Positions 24,687 to 32,989 of a stretch of DNA of 44,454 bases are shown piece after piece (position 1 is the stretch's first letter; each line of letters starts with the position of its first letter). The notes beneath the pieces are model-generated. The model was not told the DNA's origin and ran no database searches. It saw nothing but the letters and a program-made list of their open reading frames with translations. The translations under genes were made by a program, and so were the position numbers. The DNA comes from an uncultured Pelagibacteraceae bacterium (GTDB lineage Bacteria; Pseudomonadota; Alphaproteobacteria; Pelagibacterales; Pelagibacteraceae), in the NCBI GenBank assembly GCA_902597515.1, contig CACJYB010000006.1:1-44454 (forward strand). Direction: 5' to 3'.

Positions 24687-25973
24687 TTAATTAGAAAATC
24701 CGTATTTTCTTAATCTGACGTCACCTGTTCTAGCATGCGCTTCCATTCCTTCGTATCTAGAAATTCTTGCACAAGCAGCACCAACTTCTTTTGTTGCGGC
24801 CTTACTCATTCTTTGGAAACTTAATGTCTTAATAAATTTACCAACAAATAAACCCCCTGTGTATCTACCTGCACCTTTTGTTGGTAAAATATGATTTGTA
24901 CCTGAGCATTTATCTCCATAAGCAACAGTTGTTTCTTCACCAATGAATAAAGATCCATAATTTTTTAATCTGTCGTGGTACCATTGTAAATTTTTAGTCT
25001 GAACTTCTAAATGTTCTGGAGCGTATTCATCACTAACTTTAGCAATCTCTTCATCAGTGTCACAAAGAATCACTTCACCATAATCTCTCCATGCAGCACC
25101 TGAGTTTTCTCTTGGAAGATCTGGTAAATCTGCAATCAATTCTGGAACTCTCTCCATTACATAATCTGCAACTTTTTTACTTTTAGTAAACAACCAAGCT
25201 GGAGAATTGTAACCATGTTCTGCTTGTCCAACTAAATCATATGCAACCATTTCAGGATCTGCAGTTTCATCTGCAATAACCGCAATTTCTGTTGGACCTG
25301 CAAATAAATCTATACCAACTTTTCCAAATAAAATTCTTTTTGCTTCAGCAACAAATTGGTTACCTGGACCAACTAAAATATCTGCAGGGGCATTTCCAAA
25401 CAAACCATTAGTCATTGCTGCTATAGCTTGCACACCACCCAAATTCATTATTACATCAGCTCCGCATAAGTCAGCTGTATAAACAATTGATGGATGTACT
25501 CCAACTCCAGGTTTTGGTGAACTGCAAACTAAAATATTTTTAACCCCAGCAACTTTTGCTGTTGTTACACTCATTACAGCTGAAGCTATATGAGCATATC
25601 TCCCTGCTGGCACGTAGCAACCTGCTGTATTTACTGGAATAAGTTTTTGGCCAGCAAATAAACCATCAGATAATTCAACCTCAAAGTCCTGACCATAATT
25701 TTTTAATTGTGCTTCAGCAAATTTTCTCACTCTTTCATGAGAAAACTGAATATCATCTTTAGTTTTTTGATCTAAATTTTTTTTTATTTCTTCAATTTTT
25801 TCTTTTGAAACAATTACATCACCTTCATATTTATCAAATTTTTTTGAAAGCTCCTTACAACCTTCTTCTTTACTAGTCTCAATATCTTTTAAAATATTTT
25901 CCACTATTTCTCTTGTTTTTGTGTCATCAGTTGATGATGTTTTTGGTGATTTTTTTAAGTATGTAATTGCCAT
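24687..25973 (-). CDS. Histidinol-dehydrogenase-family enzyme, probably sulfopropanediol dehydrogenase (HpsN) type
   Basis: This 428-residue NAD-dependent dehydrogenase has the HisD fold with all key residues: zinc Gln/His in GQAEHGYNSPAWL, Asp in GDKCSGTNHILPTKG, catalytic Glu-His in YAPEHLE and the terminal His in EGMEAHARTGDVRLR. The GYNSPAWL stretch and the absence of any other histidine gene nearby favour the branch containing HpsN, which oxidises 2,3-dihydroxypropane-1-sulfonate to sulfolactate. I cannot exclude an orphan HisD. It is 59 nt downstream of the PTA-family gene on the same strand, with a GGAG ribosome site. Confidence 0.75.
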   Translation of the reverse strand: MAITYLKKSPKTSSTDDTKTREIVENILKDIETSKEEGCKELSKKFDKYEGDVIVSKEKIEEIKKNLDQKTKDDIQFSHERVRKFAEAQLKNYGQDFEVELSDGLFAGQKLIPVNTAGCYVPAGRYAHIASAVMSVTTAKVAGVKNILVCSSPKPGVGVHPSIVYTADLCGADVIMNLGGVQAIAAMTNGLFGNAPADILVGPGNQFVAEAKRILFGKVGIDLFAGPTEIAVIADETADPEMVAYDLVGQAEHGYNSPAWLFTKSKKVADYVMERVPELIADLPDLPRENSGAAWRDYGEVILCDTDEEIAKVSDEYAPEHLEVQTKNLQWYHDRLKNYGSLFIGEETTVAYGDKCSGTNHILPTKGAGRYTGGLFVGKFIKTLSFQRMSKAATKEVGAACARISRYEGMEAHARTGDVRLRKYGFSN

Positions 25974-26003
25974 TTCTCTCCTTTAAATTTCAGTTTATTT
26001 AAA

Positions 26004-26023
26004 TGAATTTCTTTTGAAATTCA
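26004..26023 (-). terminator. Hairpin between the PTA-family and HisD-family genes
   Basis: TGAATTTC and GAAATTCA pair over 8 bp around a TTTT loop (AAAA on the minus strand). No T run follows on the minus strand, so it is a weak terminator or a processing site rather than a full stop. Confidence 0.35.
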
Positions 26024-26032
26024 ATGAATCAT

Positions 26033-26944
26033 TTAGTCCAATGCAACAACTGCAGCTGCAATAGAAGCTAATCGTGCTTGAGCTTCATCAGATCTACTTG
26101 TTATAACGACTGGCACTTTTCCACCGACAACAACTCCTGCGGCACATGCTCCACTAAAATATATAAGCATTTTTACTAATGCATTTCCAGTTTCTACACT
26201 TGGCACTAACAATACATCTGCTTCTCCAGCAACTAAATTTTTAATTCCTTTTATTGCTGCTGATTTTTTTGAAATACTATTATCAAAAGCCAAAGGCCCA
26301 AATACGTCAGCATTTAAATTTTCTTCTTTAGCTAACTTTGTAATTTCTGCTGCTTCAATTGAACTTGGTACACTTTCTAAAACTTCCTCTGTTGCTGATA
26401 AAACAGATATTTTTGGTCTTTCTATTCCTATTCTGTGGGAAAAATTTATTACATTTTTCAAGATATGCATTTTAGTTTTTACATTGGGCAATACATTTAA
26501 TGCTCCATCAGTGATTATTAGAGGTTTATCATCTTTGCCAATACTCATATGCCAAATATGACTTAATCTTGTTTTTCCCAACAAATTATATTCACGTTTT
26601 AAAACCTCTTTCATAAGAACATCTGTATGAATGTGTCCTTTGACAATTATTTTAACCTTATCTTCACTTGCAAGTTTAGCAGCAATTTTAGCCGTATCAT
26701 TCTCTACAGGTTCATGGATAAGTTCATATTTAGAAATATCCCATTTGATATCTTCAGCGCATTTTTGAATTTCTACTTCATGACCAATAAATATTGGCTC
26801 AATTAAATTTTCGTTAACTGCGTCTTGAACAGATAACATCGGTAAAGGTTTACCAGCATTTACAACTGCAACTTTAACTCCTTTTTTTTTATGAGCTAAA
26901 TCTAATAAGTTGTTTGGACAGACAATTTCTTTGTTTGAAAGCAT
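26033..26944 (-). CDS. Phosphate acetyl/butyryltransferase family protein
   Basis: This 303-residue protein is of the PTA/PTB superfamily: KGHIHTDVLMKEVL and GKTRLSHIWHMSIG in the middle, ITDGALNVLPN, and the C-terminal AAGVVVGGKVPVVITSRSDEAQA. It is the short form without the DRTGG or MaoC domains. The reaction is acyl-CoA plus phosphate to acyl phosphate plus CoA. In sulfonate catabolism Pta converts the acetyl phosphate made by Xsc; no Xsc gene is in the window. It precedes the HisD-family gene on one strand and is divergent from the BASS transporter. Confidence 0.85.
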   Translation of the reverse strand: MLSNKEIVCPNNLLDLAHKKKGVKVAVVNAGKPLPMLSVQDAVNENLIEPIFIGHEVEIQKCAEDIKWDISKYELIHEPVENDTAKIAAKLASEDKVKIIVKGHIHTDVLMKEVLKREYNLLGKTRLSHIWHMSIGKDDKPLIITDGALNVLPNVKTKMHILKNVINFSHRIGIERPKISVLSATEEVLESVPSSIEAAEITKLAKEENLNADVFGPLAFDNSISKKSAAIKGIKNLVAGEADVLLVPSVETGNALVKMLIYFSGACAAGVVVGGKVPVVITSRSDEAQARLASIAAAVVALD

Positions 26945-27045
26945 TTTTTTCTACAAATAAGTGAAAAAACTGAACATGTATATAAAAAAAAATTCTTTAT
27001 ATAAATTTAACAAGTTTATATAATTGGTCTTGAGCGGGGGAGACT

Positions 27046-27897
27046 TTGGAAATTGTAACTAAAATTGCGCCAATTATTTTGGCCTTGATAATGTTAGGCT
27101 TAGGTCTAGGATTAAAACTAGAAGATTTTGGAAGAGTATTTAAAACACCAAAAGATTTTATAGTTGGTTTTGTTTCTCAATTAATAATTCTTCCAATTGT
27201 AGCATACATATTAATTTTAATTTTAAAAACACCACCAGAAATAGCAATAGGGGTTATGATCATAGCTGCAGCACCAGGAGGTGTAACCTCTAATGTAATG
27301 ACAAAATTTGCTGACGGTGATGTTGCATTATCAATATCTTTAACTGCTGTAATTAGTTTATTAAGTATAATTACAGTTCCTTTAATTATCTTTACTTCTG
27401 CAGACATGTTAGGGATAACGGAAGTTTCTCGAAATATTTCAATGACAGGAATAGCTTTAAAAATGTTTTTAGTGGTGACTGTACCTGTGATTTTAGGAAT
27501 GATTATCAGAAAATTTGCTGAAAATTTCATATCTTCTAAAGTTGAAATATTTAATAAACTTAACATAATTTTATTTGCTGTTTTTTTTGTAGCAGCTTTT
27601 TATTCAGAAAGAGAAAATATTCTAAGCTTTATAAAACAAGCTGGTTTAATTGCCCTAATTTTAAATATTTCAATGATGGTCATCGCATATTACATTGCAA
27701 AAGCTTTTGCTTCAGGTGTTAAACAAATGAAGTGTATTGCTTTAGAATGTGGATTGCAAAATGGTACGTTAGCGTTGTTTGTCTCTACGCAAATATTTGG
27801 TACTGATATATTATACGCATTACCAACAGGTGCTTATGCACTAATTATGTATATAACAGGATTTATTTTTATTTATTTTTTAAAAAAATCTAATTAA
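27046..27897 (+). CDS. Bile acid:sodium symporter (BASS) family transporter
   Basis: This 283-residue protein has eight to nine hydrophobic helices and the BASS-family signatures LALIMLGLGLGLKLEDF and AAAPGGVTSNVMTKFADGDV (the sodium-site crossing region), plus ALECGLQNGTLALFV in the C-terminal half. The start is a TTG at 27046 preceded by a G-rich GCGGGGGAG, an unusually strong site for this genome, though the spacing is short. BASS proteins import organic anions with sodium. Divergence from the PTA-family gene suggests a carboxylate or sulfonate substrate, but that is inference. Confidence 0.85.
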   Translation: MEIVTKIAPIILALIMLGLGLGLKLEDFGRVFKTPKDFIVGFVSQLIILPIVAYILILILKTPPEIAIGVMIIAAAPGGVTSNVMTKFADGDVALSISLTAVISLLSIITVPLIIFTSADMLGITEVSRNISMTGIALKMFLVVTVPVILGMIIRKFAENFISSKVEIFNKLNIILFAVFFVAAFYSERENILSFIKQAGLIALILNISMMVIAYYIAKAFASGVKQMKCIALECGLQNGTLALFVSTQIFGTDILYALPTGAYALIMYITGFIFIYFLKKSN

Positions 27898-28856
27898 GGA
27901 TTGATTATTCTTATTTGATTAAAAATTTTATAAATAAAATAGCTTAAGCTAAGCATATTTGCCTTTAATAATTTATCTGTCTTTTTTTTTCTTGAATATT
28001 CTTCATTATATGAAATTAATTTCTTTTCATTAATATGAAGAAATTTTCTTTCAATTAAATATTTTAATTTTCTAACAACCGTTGGTCTTGGTATACCAGT
28101 AATATCAGCAACAGACATAGCATTAACTCCTCTTTTATCTGATCCCATAATTTCTTTTCGATAAGTATTCATGTTTGATTTTTTTGGAGTAAATTCCTTA
28201 TTTTTAATTGCATTGATAAGTATAACCATGCCAATTGAAAAAACTTCTAAATCTTTCAACTCTTCTCTCCATCTCTTTACATAAATAAACCAGAATTTAT
28301 TAAACTGATACCAGCAATAAGAGAAATTTTCTTTCATTGCAGATACTATTTCATCAACTGAATAAACTTCAATTGCTAGTTTTTCTTTTTTTAAAATTTT
28401 ATTAAATTCATGTAATATAGTTGCAATCTCTGTCAGCGTATTAGTTGCTCTAACTGAGTAAAGTGTATCTCTAACAATAAATATTTTTTTACCAGATCTT
28501 TTAATTACTCCTAGTTTTTCTAATTCTAAAACTTTTCTCCTGATGCTCTCTTTGGGTACCCCTAGATCTTTTGAAATATCAGAAATGTTAATTTTATTAA
28601 TTTCGATTGAATTATCCTTGTAAAATGTATTGTAATCAATTTTTATCCCATTTTGTCTGAAATATATAAGGTCTTGATTTATCAAATATATAATGATGAT
28701 GAACTTATCTATATCTTTGTAATGGTCGTAAGCTCTTACAAACCAATTGCTGGCTAGAGTGTAAAAAGAGGGTGCCAGTGCGGCAAAATTATCTTCAATT
28801 ACTTTATTGATTACATTCTGATCTATGTGTTCGGAAATGCTAGGTAAAGTATTCAT
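27894..28856 (-). CDS. Transcriptional regulator with two winged-helix domains
   Basis: This 320-residue protein has two helix-turn-helix segments of winged type: INISDISKDLGVPKESIRRK (from residue 90, recognition helix followed by LEKLGVIKR wing) and MSVADITGIPRPTVVRKLKY (from 247, followed by IERKFLHI). The two halves look like an internal duplication separated by a helical region (150-230) rich in Trp/Tyr. I know no named family with exactly this layout. It overlaps the BASS gene end by 4 nt. Its targets are unknown; neighbouring sulfonate-type genes are candidates. Confidence 0.65.
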   Translation of the reverse strand: MNTLPSISEHIDQNVINKVIEDNFAALAPSFYTLASNWFVRAYDHYKDIDKFIIIIYLINQDLIYFRQNGIKIDYNTFYKDNSIEINKINISDISKDLGVPKESIRRKVLELEKLGVIKRSGKKIFIVRDTLYSVRATNTLTEIATILHEFNKILKKEKLAIEVYSVDEIVSAMKENFSYCWYQFNKFWFIYVKRWREELKDLEVFSIGMVILINAIKNKEFTPKKSNMNTYRKEIMGSDKRGVNAMSVADITGIPRPTVVRKLKYLIERKFLHINEKKLISYNEEYSRKKKTDKLLKANMLSLSYFIYKIFNQIRIINP

Positions 28857-28973
28857 GTTTGTGTAAAAAAACCCAATATGAACAAAAGTGAAATTAGAGT
28901 CAACCCATTTTGGACAACCCTAGTATGTAAAAATTAAACTAATAATGATTAAAATTAACATTATAAAACAAAT

Positions 28974-29171
28974 ATGAGTACAGAAAGCTTACATAGAACA
29001 TCCGAGATTGTAGAGACCCCCTCTCAACATGTCGAAACTCCAAAAAGGGTTAATGTGGATGTTCTAAAGCAAAGGCTTCTAGAAGAAAAGAAGAAGGAAA
29101 AAGTTAAACGAACAATAATTTTATCATCTGTTATCGTTTCTTTGGGTGCTCTAACGATGTTAACTTATTAA
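28974..29171 (+). CDS. Small tail-anchored membrane protein, family A
   Basis: This 65-residue protein has a polar Thr/Glu-rich N-terminus, then NVDVLKQRLLEEKKKEKVKR and a single C-terminal hydrophobic helix (TIILSSVIVSLGALTML). It resembles the protein at 39084-39293 in motif order and length. It is a lone gene on the plus strand between minus-strand genes and overlaps the convergent Ldh2 gene by 12 nt. No database family comes to mind. The coding call rests on the second copy in the window. Confidence 0.55.
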   Translation: MSTESLHRTSEIVETPSQHVETPKRVNVDVLKQRLLEEKKKEKVKRTIILSSVIVSLGALTMLTY

Positions 29172-30164
29172 GATTTCCAAATCTTTCTTTATTACATCCG
29201 GTATAGAAATTTCTTTTTTTGAGTTATTTTTATACCGGTTAAATTTGTTTTGTCCTGGATACATTATTTCCTTAACTCCTTTAATCTTAGGAAGTTTTTT
29301 TATTGTTTTAATATTATCTTTAATTCGTTGGTTATAATTTTTTTGAAATAAATTTGCTTTAAAAGTTATAAATAAATGTCCAATATTTTGTGGGCCTGAA
29401 AAATCATCAAATGGATCTTTAACTCTTCCTGCGTGATTTCCTCCTGTTAAAACTCCACTTAATATATCTACCATCCAAGCAAGTCCTGAGCCTCTAAAAC
29501 CTGCAATTGGTAATTGAACTCCCGCTAAAGCTTTTTTAGCATCTGTAGTTGGTTTACCAAACTTATCTAAAGCAACTCCCGCAGGAATTGATTGATTGTT
29601 TCTTGCTGCAACTCTAATTTTTCCTCTATTAATCATTGAGATTGATGTATCTAGAATAAATGGAATTTTAGAACCAGTAGGAGATCCAAAACAAATTGGA
29701 TTTGTTCCAAATAATGTTTTTAATGCACCATGTGGAGCAACTGCAGGTGGAGCATTTGTATATATCATAGTGATTAAATTTTTTTTTACTGCTTGTTCAG
29801 CGTAATAGCCTGATAAACCATAGTGACCGCTATTTTTAACAGCCACCATTCCTATTCCGGTTTTTTGTGCATGTTTAATTGCAGTTTTAATTCCTAGATC
29901 AGCAGCAACAAAACCAATACTATTATTTGCATCAATGTGAGAAATAGAAGAAGAAATTTTTTTAATTTTAATTTTTGGTTTTGGATTAATTACTTTTTTA
30001 GAAATTCGATCACAGTACATCTTAAGTCTTGATAAACCATGACCATATGCACCAACTAATTCTGCATTAATTAATGCATTAGTAGAAATTAAAGCATGAT
30101 CTCTACTTAGACCAAATTTTTGGAATATTTTAATGACTTGTTTTTTTAAAACTGGGGTATTCAT
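29160..30164 (-). CDS. Ldh2/MDH2-family NAD(P)-dependent dehydrogenase (malate/L-lactate/sulfolactate type)
   Basis: This 334-residue protein belongs to the malate/L-lactate dehydrogenase type 2 family: GHGLSRLKMYCDRI near residue 37, VKNSGHYGLSGYYAEQA (catalytic His region), APHGALKTLFGTNPICFGSP and the late GFRGSGLAWMVDILSGVLTGG. The family includes ureidoglycolate, malate, L-lactate and (R)-sulfolactate (ComC) dehydrogenases. It starts 16 nt after the TauC-like stop, so it is the fourth gene of the tauABC-type operon. With the HpsN-like gene nearby, sulfolactate is an attractive substrate but unproven. A short GGGG Shine-Dalgarno precedes the ATG. Confidence 0.85.
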   Translation of the reverse strand: MNTPVLKKQVIKIFQKFGLSRDHALISTNALINAELVGAYGHGLSRLKMYCDRISKKVINPKPKIKIKKISSSISHIDANNSIGFVAADLGIKTAIKHAQKTGIGMVAVKNSGHYGLSGYYAEQAVKKNLITMIYTNAPPAVAPHGALKTLFGTNPICFGSPTGSKIPFILDTSISMINRGKIRVAARNNQSIPAGVALDKFGKPTTDAKKALAGVQLPIAGFRGSGLAWMVDILSGVLTGGNHAGRVKDPFDDFSGPQNIGHLFITFKANLFQKNYNQRIKDNIKTIKKLPKIKGVKEIMYPGQNKFNRYKNNSKKEISIPDVIKKDLEILIS

Positions 30165-30180
30165 TTCATCCCCTTAACAT

Positions 30181-32106
30181 TTATCCTTTTCCACGCCAAG
30201 GAATAGTTTTATCTATTATTTTTCTTAATGTAATATCAAATAAAAGACCTAGTAGACCCATAATAAAAATTGTTATCCAAATTACCTCATATTGAAAGTA
30301 CTTTTTAGCAACGTTTTCAACAAAACCAATACCTGTTGTACCTGCTAAAAACTCAGCAGCAACAAGTGTTCCCCAACACATACCTACCGCTACTCTAATT
30401 CCTGTAAGAATTTCAGGTAGTGAATTTGGGAAAATTACGTGTCTTAATATTTGTTTTTTAGTAGCGCCTAATGAGTGGGCTGCATGGATTTTTGAAAGCT
30501 GTGTTCCAGAAGCACCAGCTCTTGCAGAAATAATCATAATCGATAAAGAAACCATAAATAATAAAAATACTTTTCCTGAGTTATCAATTCCAAGTACTGA
30601 AATAATTAAAGGTGCCCATGCTAAAGGAGGGACCGGTCGATAAAGTTCAATTAGTGGATCAAAGAAACCTTTGGCAAATCTGTTTAGACCCATAAATAAT
30701 CCTAGAGGTACACCAATTATGATACCAAAGATTAGTCCTAAAAATACTCTCATAAAAGAATCCCAGATATGTCCGTATGGAACAGGTACTTTAAATAATT
30801 TAAAGTCACCTGTTACAAATTTTAATACATTGCTTTTAAAGTTTTCTTTTACAATTCCATCTTTAGTATGTACTGGATATTCACCAGGCAATATATCTGC
30901 TATCCAATCTGGTAAAATAAACCCTATCATTTTACTTACATCAACCATTTCAATCCATAAAAGAGGAATATTTTTGTAGCCAACGCTTGGTTTTGACATC
31001 AGGATGAATTTATTAAAAGTATCAGATGGTTTTGGTAGCCATCTTCCCGATCCTTGTTCTGAGCATGTCGGTCCACTTGCTACAATTGTTCCAGCTGGAA
31101 ATAAAAGGATATCAATTAATCTTAATCCTCCTTGCTCTTTATTTTGCAATTCATCAAACTCAATTATTGCTGCTTGCATTTCATTTAATGCATTAGGAGG
31201 GTAGATACTTGCAAACTCTATTCTTCTTGCAATTTTAACAATATTTTTTGCATAATCTGATGCGATTTCCTGATTATCATCTAAACCTCTTCTGTAAGCT
31301 TTAATGTCATCTTTAAGTTGTTTAATTGCATTTTTAAACTGTGGATTATGATTTTTTAATTTGAAAAATTTGTCGTCAATTTTTTTTAGTTCTGCTGCAG
31401 CTGCATGAAATTTTAAGCCTTTATTAGTTTGAGGTGCAGTAGGTATTTCAATGGTATTTTCAATTGAACCACTCCCAGAATCTATTGTTGTAATTCCCCA
31501 ACCACCTTGTTCATCAATAAGTTTTTGTCTTTCAGTTTTCTGAGCATCTGTTTCAAAAGGATAATCTTTCTTTTGGAAATTTGAACTTAGAAGTTTTATT
31601 TCTTCTGTCATTTCCTTAAGTTTAATTTTAGTATCCATTTCCATTAATTCTTCACTTGTTAAAAAAGGAATTAATTTAGAAGTTCTATCAATGTAGCTAA
31701 CAAGGATTGTTTTTTGTTGATCATTTAGATCTGGAGATGCTTTTATTTCATTTGCAATTTTTAAAAGATTTTTATTTTCAATTTTAATAATAGATGTGCT
31801 TTTGAATTCTCTTTCTTCAATAGGAAATTGATATTTTAAACCTAATAATGACTCGTTAATTTTAGCAACTTGACATAATTCATTTGCTGATTTTGGATAA
31901 AAGCCTTTTGCTATATCCCATGAATAATAAAGCCATAACATGAGAATTGCGCTGGTTCCAACTATCACCCAGTGAGTTCCACCTTTTGCTCTTTCTGGAT
32001 TACCAAATACGGCATCAACTTTTTCAGTCCTAATTAATCTTCTTCCATAAAGAATACAGCCAATAACAGATACGATAATTAATATTGTTACAAATTGGGT
32101 TAACAT
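30181..32106 (-). CDS. tauC: TauC-like ABC permease with a large extra N-terminal/periplasmic domain
   Basis: The product has 641 residues, more than twice the usual 250-280. TM helices lie at about 5-21 and 46-62. A mostly helical, charged hydrophilic region of about 290 residues (65-355) follows. The family's LPxPS segment (RWLPKPSDTF) comes at 356-364 and the canonical permease core at about 446-641, with EAA-type loop AAHSLGATKKQILRHVIFP. The extra part matches nothing I know and would face the periplasm if the helices insert as predicted. The ATG overlaps the tauB stop by one base, so it is expressed with tauB. Confidence 0.85.
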   Translation of the reverse strand: MLTQFVTILIIVSVIGCILYGRRLIRTEKVDAVFGNPERAKGGTHWVIVGTSAILMLWLYYSWDIAKGFYPKSANELCQVAKINESLLGLKYQFPIEEREFKSTSIIKIENKNLLKIANEIKASPDLNDQQKTILVSYIDRTSKLIPFLTSEELMEMDTKIKLKEMTEEIKLLSSNFQKKDYPFETDAQKTERQKLIDEQGGWGITTIDSGSGSIENTIEIPTAPQTNKGLKFHAAAAELKKIDDKFFKLKNHNPQFKNAIKQLKDDIKAYRRGLDDNQEIASDYAKNIVKIARRIEFASIYPPNALNEMQAAIIEFDELQNKEQGGLRLIDILLFPAGTIVASGPTCSEQGSGRWLPKPSDTFNKFILMSKPSVGYKNIPLLWIEMVDVSKMIGFILPDWIADILPGEYPVHTKDGIVKENFKSNVLKFVTGDFKLFKVPVPYGHIWDSFMRVFLGLIFGIIIGVPLGLFMGLNRFAKGFFDPLIELYRPVPPLAWAPLIISVLGIDNSGKVFLLFMVSLSIMIISARAGASGTQLSKIHAAHSLGATKKQILRHVIFPNSLPEILTGIRVAVGMCWGTLVAAEFLAGTTGIGFVENVAKKYFQYEVIWITIFIMGLLGLLFDITLRKIIDKTIPWRGKG

Positions 32107-32903
32107 TAATTATCTTTCCCCATTATTTCTTCTTCCATATTCCAAATCATGGATAAAATTTCTTCTCTTGTAGATGAAAATTCTTTATTTTTTTTAATTT
32201 CTCTTAAATCTTGAGTAAGACCCATCTCTGCAAATGGAAGATTATACTCTTTATGTATACGCCCTGGTCTTGGTGCCATTACATATAATCTTTCTCCAAG
32301 CAACAATGCTTCTTCAACAGAGTGAGTAATTAAGATAATTGTTTTTCCAGTCTCTTTCCAAATCTTTAAAACTAATGATTGCATTTTTTCTCTAGTTAAT
32401 GCATCTAAAGCTCCTAATGGTTCATCCATTAAAATTAAATCAGGATCATTTATTAAACATCTTGCAAGAGCAACTCTTTGCTGCATACCTCCAGATAATT
32501 GATAAGTTGGAGTGTTACCAAAACCTTTAAGTCCAACTATATCTAACCACTCATCAACTTTCTTAGCTGTAACTTCAGGATCTTCTTTCTTCATCCTAAG
32601 CCCAAAATTTACATTCTCAGCTACCGTTAACCATTCAAACAAAGCACCTTGTTGAAATACCATTCCTCTTTCAACGCCAGGTCCATCAATTTCATTATTA
32701 TTAAGTGTTATTTTTCCAGAGGTAGGTCTTAAAAATCCTGCGGTAATATTTAATAAAGTTGTTTTTCCACAACCAGAAGGACCAAGTACTGTAAGCAATT
32801 CTCCTTTTTTTAAAGTAAAGCTTACATCTTTTAAAGCGTGAACTGTTTCTCCTTTAGGAGTTTTAAAAATCATATTCAGGTTTTGAGAAACGAGATCACT
32901 CAT
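32106..32903 (-). CDS. tauB: TauB-like ABC transporter ATP-binding protein
   Basis: This 265-residue ATPase of the taurine/nitrate/sulfonate class has Walker A GPSGCGKTT (41-49), Q-loop in GMVFQQGALFEWLTV, signature LSGGMQQRVALARCL, Walker B LILMDEPLGALD and H-loop in ILITHSVEEALLLGERL. FEWLTVAENV and the C-terminal PRPGRI segment are typical of the SsuB/TauB branch. It follows the binding-protein gene after an intrinsic terminator, and its stop overlaps the tauC start. Confidence 0.92.
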   Translation of the reverse strand: MSDLVSQNLNMIFKTPKGETVHALKDVSFTLKKGELLTVLGPSGCGKTTLLNITAGFLRPTSGKITLNNNEIDGPGVERGMVFQQGALFEWLTVAENVNFGLRMKKEDPEVTAKKVDEWLDIVGLKGFGNTPTYQLSGGMQQRVALARCLINDPDLILMDEPLGALDALTREKMQSLVLKIWKETGKTIILITHSVEEALLLGERLYVMAPRPGRIHKEYNLPFAEMGLTQDLREIKKNKEFSSTREEILSMIWNMEEEIMGKDN

Positions 32904-32928
32904 AAGTGCCTTATATTAGAAATTTTAT

Positions 32929-32967
32929 AAAAAAAATAGGCACCAATTATAAAATCAGTGCCTATTT
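32929..32967 (-). terminator. Intrinsic terminator between tauA and tauB
   Basis: AAATAGGCAC and GTGCCTATTT form a perfect 10-bp stem with a 14-nt loop; on the minus strand the stem is followed by a run of T (eight in total with the stem end). It lies between the tauA stop and the tauB start and should reduce downstream transcription. Confidence 0.85.
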
Positions 32968-32989
32968 AAAAAGTTTTAAACCCTTAAAA

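Noticed and set aside
24687-25973. Histidine biosynthesis gene hisD as part of a his operon
   Set aside because: No other his gene is adjacent, and the context and the GYNSPAWL region fit the HpsN-like branch better; left at family level.
27001-27045. Possible riboswitch in the G-rich leader of the BASS gene
   Set aside because: The leader is too short and shows no paired elements; the G-rich stretch is best read as a ribosome binding site.
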